DNA of 15,811 nucleotides from JAFGRR01 sp964499235 (lineage in GTDB: Bacteria; Planctomycetota; Phycisphaerae; UBA1845; Fen-1342), in assembly GCA_964499235.1 (NCBI GenBank), contig CAZCKC010000085.1:1-15811 (forward strand), given 5' to 3'. The notes under the pieces were generated by a model, which did no database searches, was not told the DNA's origin, and was given only the letters and a program-made list of their open reading frames with translations. Position 1 is the stretch's first letter; each line of letters begins with the position of its first letter. Positions 1-7,384 of the stretch are shown in pieces. The translations under genes were made by a program, and so were the position numbers.

Positions 1-158
1 GCCGCTGCTTACCCGCTGTTCATTTCGGCCGACGAGCGTGACACGCGTGGACGCCGCTGGTGATTGCGACGACCGTCCTCTTCGAGGTCGTCGGCCCGCT
101 CCTCGCGCAGTGGCAACTCCGCCAGGCCGACGAGTGGTCACCCGCGGCCACGCCGTGA
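1..158 (+). pseudogene. 3' end of a cation/proton antiporter-like gene, frameshifted
   Basis: Two frames together give one plausible membrane-protein C-terminus. Frame 1 reads AAAYPLFISADERDT up to base 45. After a step of two bases (46-47), the frame starting at 48 reads WTPLVIATTVLFEVVGPLL followed by AQWQLRQADEWSPAATP and stops with TGA at 156-158. The hydrophobic segment followed by GPLL and a short polar tail resembles the last helix of CPA-type Na+/H+ antiporters; this is recognition from memory, not a search. Neither frame alone reads through: frame 1 stops at TGA 61-63, and the second frame has a TGA at 39-41. A single missing base near 46 would join them, so this is either a real frameshift or a sequence error. 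The gene is also truncated by the window edge. Confidence 0.45.
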
Positions 159-392
159 TCCCACCCCGCATGGCGGCCACGCGCGCCCTTTACCCCGGCC
201 CAGCACCGGCAGCGGCGCCGGTCCATCCGTCCGGAGGCACGATTACAGCCCAGTCAGGACGATCTCATGGGGTATTCAGAGCCGGTGGACATGCTTTCGT
301 GGAGATGCGAGCCAAGGAAGCGCGGACGTCCGACGGCTGTCAACTGGCCAAACGTTCAGTCACTTTATGCCCTGAGGGCGCGAGGGAATCGG

Positions 393-776
393 ATGCAATC
401 GATACAACACCGCCTCGACACGCTGCACCACCGGACGCTGGCCGCGCGCCAGCAAGGCGTCTTCCCGCCCGGCCTGCGCCGCCTGCGGCGCCAGCTCAGC
501 CTGATCCGGGCCGAGCACGACGCGATCCAGCAGATCCTCGACGAGATCACGCCGGGTGCGACCACCGAGCGCGGCCGCGACGCGATTGAGGCCGAGTTTG
601 ACGCCGCGCTGACGCGCCTCGAAGCCTCGTTCGATCGCGCGGTCCGGCGCGCCCAGCGGCGGACCGGCCAGTTCCACGCCCCCGACATGACGCCTCGCGG
701 GGGAGTCGGCGCCCCTTATCCGCCCCGCGCGCCCCGCGCGGACCTGCTTTCAACCACCGGCCCGCCCGGGCGTTGA
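393..776 (+). CDS. Small charged helical protein of unknown function
   Basis: I do not recognise this 127-residue protein. I chose the ATG at 393 because GAGGG lies six to seven bases upstream and because the residues encoded upstream of it look like random translation. Residues 1-90 are rich in Arg, Glu, Gln, Leu and Ala with heptad-like spacing (LRRLRRQLSLIRAEHDAIQQ, then IEAEFDAALTRLEASFDRAV), suggesting two antiparallel helices or a coiled coil. The last 35 residues are Pro/Gly/Arg-rich and probably disordered. There is no signal peptide, membrane segment or cysteine, so it is probably cytoplasmic. It lies 36 bases before the PRC-barrel gene and could be co-transcribed with it. The 234 bases upstream (159-392) hold no gene I can support, and I see no convincing promoter there. 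Because the DNA is GC-rich, a spurious open frame remains possible. Confidence 0.5.
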   Translation: MQSIQHRLDTLHHRTLAARQQGVFPPGLRRLRRQLSLIRAEHDAIQQILDEITPGATTERGRDAIEAEFDAALTRLEASFDRAVRRAQRRTGQFHAPDMTPRGGVGAPYPPRAPRADLLSTTGPPGR

Positions 777-800
777 CGCGCCGCTGGCGGAACCGTTGGC

Positions 801-806
801 AAGGAG
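801..806 (+). promoter_or_regulatory. Shine-Dalgarno AAGGAG setting a TTG start
   Basis: AAGGAG lies six bases before TTG at 813. The PRC-barrel similarity begins right after that TTG (LRSLADLKNYSLAAIDG), and no in-frame ATG or GTG lies nearby, so the site decides a TTG start. Confidence 0.75.
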
Positions 807-812
807 TTCCCT

Positions 813-1559
813 TTGTTACGAAGTCTCGCCGACCTGAAGAACTACAGCCTTGCGGCAATCGACGGCACCGTGGGCACCGTGCACGACCTGTTGTTTGATG
901 ACCAGGCGTGGAAAGTCCGCTACTTCGTGGTTGACACCGGCACCTGGTTGCCCGGCCGGAAGGTGCTGATCTCGCCCACGGTGGCTCGCCGGACGGCGTG
1001 GCAGTCGCGGCACATTCGCGTCACGCTGACCCGCGACCAGGTGCGCGAGTCCCCGGTAATCGACAGCGACCCGCCCGTTTCGCGACAACAGGAACACGAG
1101 CTGATCGATTACTACGCCTGGCCGGCCTACTGGGACGTTACCGCGCCCCTCCCGCCGGTACCCGGCGAAAGCGACGGCCATGAGTCGTCACCCGAACGCG
1201 AGCACGACGAGCCGCAGCTCCGCAGCCTGCGCGAGGTCACCGGCTACGGCGTCTGGTCGGACGGCGATCACATCGGCCACGTGCAGGACTTTCTGGCCCG
1301 TGGCCACAACTGGATCATCCGCTACCTCGTCGTCGACACCCGCAAGTGGCTGCCGGGCAAGCGGGTCCTGCTCTCCCCGCACTGGGTCACCGCGGTGGAC
1401 TGGGCCGCAGCGCAACTACACATGGCCGTCACGCAGGACCAGATCGAGATGTCGCAGGGCTACGCCCCCGACGCCCCCGTGGACCGCGAGCGCGAGCAAC
1501 AGGTCCACGCCGACTTCAACCGCCCCATCTATTGGGGCCCTGACACCGAAGCACCCTGA
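813..1559 (+). CDS. Tandem PRC-barrel domain protein
   Basis: This 248-residue protein contains two copies of a PRC-barrel unit, a small beta-barrel known from photosynthetic reaction-centre H subunits and RimM and common in bacterial stress proteins. The first copy spans about residues 3-70 (LADLKNYSLAAIDGTVG ... RYFVVDTGTWLPGRKVLISP). The second spans about 138-205 (LREVTGYGVWSDGDHIG ... RYLVVDTRKWLPGKRVLLSP). Each is followed by a similar tail, PVSRQQEHELIDYYAWPAYW and PVDREREQQVHADFNRPIYW, so the duplicated unit is about 120 residues including its tail. The linker at about 118-135 is acidic and polar. There is no signal peptide or membrane helix. The gene starts at TTG, preceded by AAGGAG. 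The family is often found beside stress and dormancy genes, but its biochemical role is not established. Confidence 0.9.
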   Translation: MLRSLADLKNYSLAAIDGTVGTVHDLLFDDQAWKVRYFVVDTGTWLPGRKVLISPTVARRTAWQSRHIRVTLTRDQVRESPVIDSDPPVSRQQEHELIDYYAWPAYWDVTAPLPPVPGESDGHESSPEREHDEPQLRSLREVTGYGVWSDGDHIGHVQDFLARGHNWIIRYLVVDTRKWLPGKRVLLSPHWVTAVDWAAAQLHMAVTQDQIEMSQGYAPDAPVDREREQQVHADFNRPIYWGPDTEAP

Positions 1560-1639
1560 GACCCCCACCGCTGAGCGACCGGGCGACCAGTGCCGCCGGG
1601 GGCCGCGATTCGATACCCACCGCCCGGGGAGGTCCCATC

Positions 1640-2704
1640 ATGGCCGAACGCATGCGCGCCTTTGTCATGCGGCAGACCGGCGAAACCGGGCTGACCGAGA
1701 AACCCATCCCGACCGCCGGCCCGAACGGCGCCGTCGTCAAGACCCGCCGGGCCCTCGTCTGCACGTCAGACGTGCACACGGTCAAGGGCGCCATCGGCGA
1801 GAAGACCGACCTGACGCTCGGCCACGAGGCCGTCGGCACGATCCACGCCCTCGGCGACGCGGTCACCGGCTTCACCGTCGGCCAGCGCGTCGCGGTCAAT
1901 GCGATCACGCCCTGCTATCAATGCGACAACTGCCAGCGCGGCTTCACCTCGCAGTGCCAGGGCCTGCTCGGCGGCTGGAAGTTCGCCAACAGCAAGGATG
2001 GCGTCTTCGCCGAGTACTTCCACGTCAACCAAGCGAATGCCAACCTCACCGCAATCCCCGACGCCGTCGACGACGACCGCGCGGTCCACACCTGCGACAT
2101 GATGTCTACCGGCTTCATGGGCGCCGAGCACGCCGCGATCCCGATCGGCGGCACCGTCGCGATCTTCGCCCAGGGACCCGTCGGCCTGATGGCCACCGCC
2201 GGCGCGCGGCTCCTCGGCGCCGGCCTGATCATCGCCGTCGAGAGCGTCCCCAACCGTCAGGCGCTCGCCCGCCACTACGGCGCCGACGTCGTCATCGACT
2301 ACACGCAGACCGACGTCGTGCCGGAGATCATGCGCCTGACCAACGACGCCGGCGTCGACAGCGCGATCGAGGCCCTCGGCGCCCAGGAAACCTTCGCGGC
2401 CGCCGTCCACGCCACCCGCGCCGGCGGGACCGTCTCCGTCGCCGGCTATTTCGGCGAAGGCGACTACGTCAAGATCCCCCGCATGGCCTGGGGCGTCGGC
2501 ATGAGCGACAAGACGATCCGCACCGGCCTCTGCCCCGGCGGTCGCGAGCGGATGACCCGGCTCCTCCGGCTGATCGAGAACGGCCGCATCGACCCGGCCC
2601 CCCTCACGACTCATAAGTTCACGTTCGACGAGATCGAGACCGCTTTCCGCATCATGGAGACCAAGGAGGACAACGTCATCAAGCCGCTGGTCCTGTTTGA
2701 TTAG
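1640..2704 (+). CDS. Zinc-dependent alcohol dehydrogenase (MDR family)
   Basis: This 354-residue medium-chain dehydrogenase should interconvert an alcohol and an aldehyde or ketone in the cytoplasm. Catalytic zinc ligands are visible as Cys41 (VCTSDVH), His62-Glu63 (GHEAVG) and Asp153 (TCDMMSTGF), the arrangement of secondary alcohol dehydrogenases such as that of Thermoanaerobacter brockii. Unlike that enzyme, it keeps the four structural-zinc cysteines, Cys92, Cys95, Cys98 and Cys106. The Rossmann turn is FAQGPVG (176-182), and Glu201 at the end of the second strand favours NAD(H) over NADP(H); that preference is inferred. The start is fixed by GGGGAGG at 1626-1632, seven bases before ATG. 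It lies 80 bases after the PRC gene and may share its transcript. A regenerative role (NAD+ recycling by fermentation) is plausible, but the substrate cannot be read from sequence. Confidence 0.93.
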   Translation: MAERMRAFVMRQTGETGLTEKPIPTAGPNGAVVKTRRALVCTSDVHTVKGAIGEKTDLTLGHEAVGTIHALGDAVTGFTVGQRVAVNAITPCYQCDNCQRGFTSQCQGLLGGWKFANSKDGVFAEYFHVNQANANLTAIPDAVDDDRAVHTCDMMSTGFMGAEHAAIPIGGTVAIFAQGPVGLMATAGARLLGAGLIIAVESVPNRQALARHYGADVVIDYTQTDVVPEIMRLTNDAGVDSAIEALGAQETFAAAVHATRAGGTVSVAGYFGEGDYVKIPRMAWGVGMSDKTIRTGLCPGGRERMTRLLRLIENGRIDPAPLTTHKFTFDEIETAFRIMETKEDNVIKPLVLFD

Positions 2705-2709
2705 CGCCG

Positions 2710-2728
2710 GCGGCGGCAAGCCCGCCGC
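2710..2728 (+). terminator. Possible terminator hairpin after the dehydrogenase gene
   Basis: GCGGCGG (2710-2716) and CCGCCGC (2722-2728) form a perfect 7-bp GC stem with a 5-base loop, six bases after the stop codon. No T-run follows directly; a short TTTT appears only at about 2757. In such GC-rich DNA a hairpin of this size could occur by chance. Confidence 0.35.
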
Positions 2729-2832
2729 GGAACGGCGCCGCGTGCCGCCGAGAGGGTTTTCTGCTACGCTCCAGGTTAACCGCGTCGCGTGGGCGTCACG
2801 CGCCGGCTTCCCGGTCGGCGTGGACTGCCGGT

Positions 2833-4953
2833 ATGAGCTCCTCTCCCTGGCGCAGCCTCATGAACCAGCCCCCCGCACCCCGCCCCGCGCAGCGGGCCGC
2901 GCTGCTCGGCGGCGGGCCCGCACGCAACCTGGCGGAAGCGGCCCTCGCCGCGGCGAACCTCCAGGTCGTCGCGTGCAGCGACCTGGACGACCTGCGGGTC
3001 GCCATCGGCCGCGGGGTCGAAGTCGTGCTCGCGACGGCCGCGGCGCTAGCCGACGACCGCCAGGGACAACTCGCCAACACGCTGCAACAGCAGGCCGCTT
3101 GGTCGGACCTGCCGGTACTGGTGCTGGCCGATGCGCCGGCCGCCGACACGCTGGCCCGCGGCACGCTCGCCGATCGCGGCAACATGCTGTTGCTACAGGG
3201 GCCAACCAGCGCCCGCACGCTCGCCAGCGCCATCCGTTTCGCCCTGCGCGGACGCGATCGGCAGGTCACACAGCAGCAGGAAGAAGCCCAGCACATCGCG
3301 ACCGAGCACTCGCTGGAGACCGCGGCCGCCCGGCTCGAAGACCGCGTTCATCTCCAAGCCGAAATGCTCCGCCTGATGCGCGACATCGCGACCGCCGCCA
3401 ACTTCGCCGAGTCCGTCGACGAGGCCCTCGCCTTCGCCCTGCAGCGCATCTGCCGGTTCAACGGCTGGATCCTCGGCCACGCCTACCTCAGCGATCCGAA
3501 CGACCCGCACCGGCTGTTTCTCGGCGAAGCCTACTTCGCCGAGCCGACCGCCCGTTGGGCGGCGTTCCATGATGCAATCTGTGAAGTCGGTGTACGGCCG
3601 GGCGACGGGCTGGTCGGGCGTGTCCTGGCCACCGGCCAGCCGGAATGGACCCGCAACCTCGATCGCCTCTGGCATCCCGAGCTGGCGCACTTGGCCGCCG
3701 AGCACGGCGTCACGATGGTCTGCGCCTTTCCGGTCATGGCCGGCAACGAGGCCGCCGGCGTGCTCGAGTTCTTCTCGGTGACGGCCCAGAACCCATCCGG
3801 TGCCATGCTCGACGCGATGGTCAGCGTCGGCACGCAACTGGGCCGCGTCATCGAGCGTGAGCGCGCCGAGCAGGCCCAGCGCGAGTGGCTCCAGCTCGTC
3901 GAGCAGATCAGCAACACCGCGCCGATGATGATCTGGGTGTTTGACCGATCGCTCGATCGCCCGCTCTACGTGAACGACCGCCTCGGGCGGTTCCTGGGCC
4001 AGACCGCCAACGACCTGCTAGCCGCCAGCGGCAACCCCATCGCGGCCGCGGTCCACCCGGAGGACCAACCGGAGCTGCCGCGGGTCGCCGCGTCGTTGCG
4101 CGACGCCGAAGACGACCCCCCCGATCCCTGGCAGGCCCGCGTGCGCGACGCCAACGGCGACTGGCATTGGCTCCGCACCTGGAGTGTTGTCTTCGCCCGC
4201 GATGGCGACGGCCAGCCGACCCAAGTCCTCAGCATCGCCCTCGACGTCACCAAGGAGGTCGCGATCGAGGAGCGCCTCCGCCAGGCCGAACGCCTGACCT
4301 CCATCGGGACGCTGGCGGCCGGCATCGCGCACGAGATCAACAATCCGCTCGCCTCGGTCCTGATGACCGCCCAACTCCTGCGACGCCGCGTAAAGGATTC
4401 CAAGGACGACGCCCTGCTGCTGAACCTGATCGAGGATGCCAAGCGTTGTGGCCGCATCGTCCGCAGCGTCCAGAAGTTCGCTCGCCAGGATCCGAGCGAG
4501 CGGGCCCCGCTCGACCTCAACGTCGTCATCCGCTCGGCGACGGAGCTGAGCCGGGCCCACGTCCGCCACGCCGGCGTCGACCTGCAGCTTACGCTCGCGG
4601 AAGACCTGCCGCCGGTGATCGGCGACCCGACCGAACTCGAACAGGTGGTGCTCAACCTCATCGCCAACGCGGCGCATGCCAGCGCGGCGGGCCAGGCCAT
4701 CCAGGTCGGGACGGCCGCCGGCCGCGACGGCGTCGTGCTGACGGTCTCCGACTCCGGCTGTGGCATGCCGCCCGACGTGCAGCGGCACGCCTTCGATCCC
4801 TTTTTCACCACCCGGATGCACGAGGGTGGCACGGGGCTCGGGCTGAGCGTCGTCCACGGAATCGTGGAAGACCTCCAAGGCCGAATCGACCTCGACAGCG
4901 AAGTCGGCCGGGGTACCATATTCACGATCACGTTGCCGACTGCGTCGGCGTAG
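2833..4953 (+). CDS. Soluble sensor histidine kinase (pseudo-receiver, GAF, PAS, HisKA, HATPase_c)
   Basis: This 706-residue kinase has no transmembrane helix and should sense a cytoplasmic signal. Residues about 18-140 resemble a receiver fold (SDLPVLVL, then a helix ending in AIRFALRG) but lack the phosphorylatable Asp at the expected strand end (EVVLATAAAL). A GAF domain follows at about 174-345 (PGDGLVGRVLATGQPEW, FPVMAGNEAAGVLEFFS), then a PAS domain at about 355-475 (NTAPMMIWVFDRS ... HPEDQPE). The phosphorylated His is His500 in AAGIAHEINNPLA. The ATPase core shows the N box with Asn612 (LNLIANAAHA), D640-G642-G644 (SDSGCGMP), FDPFFTTR (654-661) and GTGLGLS (666-672). The H box and N box resemble NtrB/FixL-type kinases. 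The FixJ-type regulator begins 23 bases downstream and is the obvious partner. Neither ATG 2833 nor ATG 2860 has a good ribosome-binding site, so the exact start is unsettled. Confidence 0.93.
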   Translation: MSSSPWRSLMNQPPAPRPAQRAALLGGGPARNLAEAALAAANLQVVACSDLDDLRVAIGRGVEVVLATAAALADDRQGQLANTLQQQAAWSDLPVLVLADAPAADTLARGTLADRGNMLLLQGPTSARTLASAIRFALRGRDRQVTQQQEEAQHIATEHSLETAAARLEDRVHLQAEMLRLMRDIATAANFAESVDEALAFALQRICRFNGWILGHAYLSDPNDPHRLFLGEAYFAEPTARWAAFHDAICEVGVRPGDGLVGRVLATGQPEWTRNLDRLWHPELAHLAAEHGVTMVCAFPVMAGNEAAGVLEFFSVTAQNPSGAMLDAMVSVGTQLGRVIERERAEQAQREWLQLVEQISNTAPMMIWVFDRSLDRPLYVNDRLGRFLGQTANDLLAASGNPIAAAVHPEDQPELPRVAASLRDAEDDPPDPWQARVRDANGDWHWLRTWSVVFARDGDGQPTQVLSIALDVTKEVAIEERLRQAERLTSIGTLAAGIAHEINNPLASVLMTAQLLRRRVKDSKDDALLLNLIEDAKRCGRIVRSVQKFARQDPSERAPLDLNVVIRSATELSRAHVRHAGVDLQLTLAEDLPPVIGDPTELEQVVLNLIANAAHASAAGQAIQVGTAAGRDGVVLTVSDSGCGMPPDVQRHAFDPFFTTRMHEGGTGLGLSVVHGIVEDLQGRIDLDSEVGRGTIFTITLPTASA

Positions 4954-4976
4954 CCGAGAACTTTGCGCACCCTGAC

Positions 4977-5609
4977 ATGAAGCCTGAACCGACCGTCTAC
5001 ATCGTCGATGACGACCCGTCGCTACGCCGGGTACTGTGCGCGCTCTTTGAGTTCGAGCAGGTGCCCGTGAAGGCCTATGACTCGGTGTCGGCGTTCCTCC
5101 AGAACTACACGCCGCCGCGCCCCGGCTGCCTGGTGCTCGATGTCCGCATGCCCCGGACCAGCGGGCTGGAGCTTCAAGACCAGCTCGCCGAGCGCGGCAT
5201 CAACCTGCCGGTCATCATCATGACCGCCTACGCCGACGTCGCGATGTCGGTCCGGGCGATGAAGGCCGGCGCGGTCGACTTTCTCCAGAAGCCCTTCGGC
5301 GACCAGGAGCTGCTCGAGGCCGTCCACCGCGCGCTCGCGTCCGACCGCAACGCGCGGCGGGAATCCGGCGACGTCAGCACCCTGCGCCGCCGCTATCAGC
5401 AGCTCACTTCCCGCGAGCGGCAGGTCCTCGAGCAGGTCGTCGCCGGCAAAACCAACGGCGAGATCGCCGCCGCCTGGGGCATCAGCGAGAAGACCATCAA
5501 GGTCCACCGCGGCCGCGTGATGGAAAAAATGGACGCAAATTCATTCGCCCAACTCGTCCTCATCGCCCAGAAAATCGGGATTTCTACGACCAAGGTCCTA
5601 TCGCGGTAA
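4977..5609 (+). CDS. FixJ/NarL-type two-component response regulator
   Basis: This 210-residue regulator has a receiver domain followed by a LuxR-type helix-turn-helix. The receiver carries the acidic pocket Asp11-Asp12-Asp13 (VYIVDDDPS), the phospho-acceptor Asp55 (LVLDVRMP), Thr83 (IIMTAYAD) and Lys105 (DFLQKPFG). The DNA-binding domain at about 140-205 has LTSRERQVLEQVVAGKTNGE, then ISEKTIKVHRGRVMEKM, which is close to FixJ/StyR/TodT-type outputs. ATG 4977 gives a normal receiver N-terminus. It follows the histidine kinase by 23 bases and is very likely transcribed with it, so the kinase should phosphorylate Asp55. FixJ and DosR are members of this output class that act in oxygen limitation. 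That this one does so is an inference from the neighbours, and I could not define a binding site for it. Confidence 0.94.
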   Translation: MKPEPTVYIVDDDPSLRRVLCALFEFEQVPVKAYDSVSAFLQNYTPPRPGCLVLDVRMPRTSGLELQDQLAERGINLPVIIMTAYADVAMSVRAMKAGAVDFLQKPFGDQELLEAVHRALASDRNARRESGDVSTLRRRYQQLTSRERQVLEQVVAGKTNGEIAAAWGISEKTIKVHRGRVMEKMDANSFAQLVLIAQKIGISTTKVLSR

Positions 5610-5701
5610 CCCACTCGTCCAATTGCCGCTGGTTCACCTTCCCGGACAATGCACCCGGAGCAGTCGAACTGTTCACCACAACTCTCGACGGGAAGCGAAC
5701 G

Positions 5702-6394
5702 ATGAAATTCCTCATCATCGAAGACAACGAACGCCTGGCCGACCTCATCCAGCAGAGCCTCGAAGAGCAGGGTTACCCCAGCGATATCACGACCTCCGGC
5801 CGCGAGGGCGAAGAGCTCGCGCTGCGGAACGGCTACGACGTCATCGTCCTCGACCTGATGCTGCCGGATGCCGATGGCCTCCAGGTCTGCCGCAACATCC
5901 GCCGCCGCGGTGTCACGACGCCGGTCCTCATGCTGACCGCGCTGTCGGCAACGACGGACAAGGTCGCCGGCCTCGACGCCGGTGCCGACGACTACCTCGC
6001 CAAGCCGTTCGACTTCGACGAGTTCCTCGCCCGCAGCCGGGCGCTGCTGCGCCGCGCGCAGTCGAGCGAGGGCCGCTACCTCCGCTTCGGCGACATCGAG
6101 ATGGACCTCGTCGGCCGCAAGGTCACCCGCGGCGGCCAGATGGTCGAGTTGACAACCAAGGAATTCGCACTGCTCGAGTACTTCCTGCGGAACCCGGAGC
6201 GGGTGCTCACGCGGACCAACATCGGCGAGCGGGTCTGGGATCTGCTCTTCCACGACGGCAGCAACGTGATCGAGGTCTACGTCTCGCGGCTGCGCAACAA
6301 GATCGACCACCCGTTCGAGGTGCCGCTGATCCATACCGTCGTCGGCACCGGCTACGTGCTGAGCACCGAGCGGAACCTGACCCCGACGGCCTGA
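5702..6394 (+). CDS. OmpR/PhoB-type response regulator, no adjacent kinase
   Basis: This 230-residue regulator has a receiver domain (residues 1-118) and a winged-helix output domain (about 126-225). The receiver shows Glu7-Asp8 (LIIEDNERLA), the phospho-acceptor Asp51 (VIVLDLMLPDADG), Thr79 (LMLTALSA) and Lys101 (YLAKPFDFDE). The output domain shows LTTKEFALLEYFLRNPERVL, VIEVYVSRLRNKID and the hairpin IHTVVGTGYVL. It resembles the CusR/CopR branch, but metal sensing cannot be claimed. GGGAAG precedes ATG 5702 at a suitable distance. No typical membrane kinase lies next to it; the nearest kinase is the soluble one at 2833-4953, which already has a FixJ-type partner. The pfkB-type gene starts 34 bases after its stop, suggesting one transcript. 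The 92 bases before it (5610-5701) probably hold a promoter, though I see no clear boxes. Confidence 0.94.
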   Translation: MKFLIIEDNERLADLIQQSLEEQGYPSDITTSGREGEELALRNGYDVIVLDLMLPDADGLQVCRNIRRRGVTTPVLMLTALSATTDKVAGLDAGADDYLAKPFDFDEFLARSRALLRRAQSSEGRYLRFGDIEMDLVGRKVTRGGQMVELTTKEFALLEYFLRNPERVLTRTNIGERVWDLLFHDGSNVIEVYVSRLRNKIDHPFEVPLIHTVVGTGYVLSTERNLTPTA

Positions 6395-6428
6395 TCGCCC
6401 CCCGACCCGCCGCGGAGACGCCGCTGCC

Positions 6429-7367
6429 ATGAGCACTGTTGTCACGCTGACGATGAATCCCGCCGTCGACAAGTCCGCGGTCACCTCGGATGTCGTCGCT
6501 GAGCACAAGCTGCGCTGCCACACGCCGCGCCGCGAGCCAGGCGGCGGCGGGATCAACGTCGCCCGGGCCCTCCAGACGCTCGGCACCCGGGCGACCGCCA
6601 TCTTTCCCGCCGGCGGCCCCACCGGCGACATGCTGACGCGCGTCCTTGCCGACGAGGCCGTGCCCCACAAGCACGTACCCACCGCCGCCTGGACCCGCGA
6701 GAACCTCACGATCTTCGAGGAGTCCACCGATCAGCAGTACCGCTTCGGCATGCCCGGACCCGAGCTGCAGGCCGCCGAGTGGCAAGCCTGCCTCGACCAC
6801 CTCGCGCGGATCGACTCGCCCGCCTACCTCGTCGCCAGCGGCAGCCTCCCGCCATCCGTTCCCAGCGATTTCTACGCCCGCGTCAGCCGCCTCGCCCGCG
6901 AGCGCGGTGCGCGCCTGCTGCTGGACACCAGCGGGGAGCCGCTCCGGGCGGCCGCGGCCGAGGGGGTCTACCTCCTCAAGCCCAACGCCCGCGAGTTCGC
7001 GCAGCTCACCGAGGAGCCCTTCGAATCCGAACAGCAACAGGAAACCCTCGCCCGCCAACTGGTCGCCCGCGGCGCCTGCGAGATCCTCGTGCTCTCGCTC
7101 GGGGCGGCCGGCATCCTCCTCGCCACCGCTGACGGCATCCGCCGCCTGCGCTCGCCCGCCGTCCCCATCCGCAGCAAGGTCGGCGCCGGCGACAGCATGA
7201 TGGCCGGCCTGACCCACGGACTCGTCCAAGGGCAGGACCTGCTCGCCGTCGCGCGGCTCGGCGTCGCGGCCGGCGCGGCCGCCGTCATGACCCCCGGCAC
7301 CGAGCTCTGCCGCCGCGAAGACGTCGAGCAGCTCACCGCCCGGCTCGCCGCCGCGAAAGACGCCTGA
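6429..7367 (+). CDS. pfkB: 6-phosphofructokinase, Pfk-2 (PfkB/ribokinase) type
   Basis: This 312-residue PfkB-family sugar kinase should phosphorylate fructose 6-phosphate to fructose 1,6-bisphosphate in glycolysis. The N-terminus (TLTMNPAVDKS ... HKLRCHTPRREPGGGGINVA) and the region AIFPAGGPTGD closely follow E. coli Pfk-2 as I remember it. So do WTRENL, YRFGMPG, GSLPPSVP and LVASGSL. The anion hole and catalytic base are in VGAGDSM, with Asp255 as the base, and GVAAGAAAVMTPGTELC follows. 1-Phosphofructokinase or tagatose 6-phosphate kinase are the alternatives, but the REPGGGGINVARAL segment and the overall match favour Pfk-2. Its gene follows the OmpR-type regulator by 34 bases. In Mycobacterium tuberculosis a pfkB (Rv2029c) belongs to the DosR dormancy regulon, a parallel rather than evidence for this gene. 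Confidence 0.9.
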   Translation: MSTVVTLTMNPAVDKSAVTSDVVAEHKLRCHTPRREPGGGGINVARALQTLGTRATAIFPAGGPTGDMLTRVLADEAVPHKHVPTAAWTRENLTIFEESTDQQYRFGMPGPELQAAEWQACLDHLARIDSPAYLVASGSLPPSVPSDFYARVSRLARERGARLLLDTSGEPLRAAAAEGVYLLKPNAREFAQLTEEPFESEQQQETLARQLVARGACEILVLSLGAAGILLATADGIRRLRSPAVPIRSKVGAGDSMMAGLTHGLVQGQDLLAVARLGVAAGAAAVMTPGTELCRREDVEQLTARLAAAKDA

Positions 7368-7384
7368 ACCACCGCTTCGCTTAC

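Noticed and set aside
338..369. TGTCAA and TTTATG as a promoter for the small protein gene
   Set aside because: A spacing of 20 bases and a poor -35 make it unconvincing.
267..392. Upstream start for the small helical protein at ATG 267
   Set aside because: The added 42 residues look random and the ATG lacks a ribosome-binding site, whereas ATG 393 has one.
38..589. Open + strand frame over the antiporter end and the small protein
   Set aside because: Pro/Arg/Ala-rich with no ribosome-binding site. The frames chosen at 1-158 and 393-776 have better protein character.
1180..2616. A long + strand frame overlapping the PRC and dehydrogenase genes
   Set aside because: Its translation is Arg/Pro-rich and low in complexity, while both overlapped genes have clear families, starts and ribosome-binding sites.
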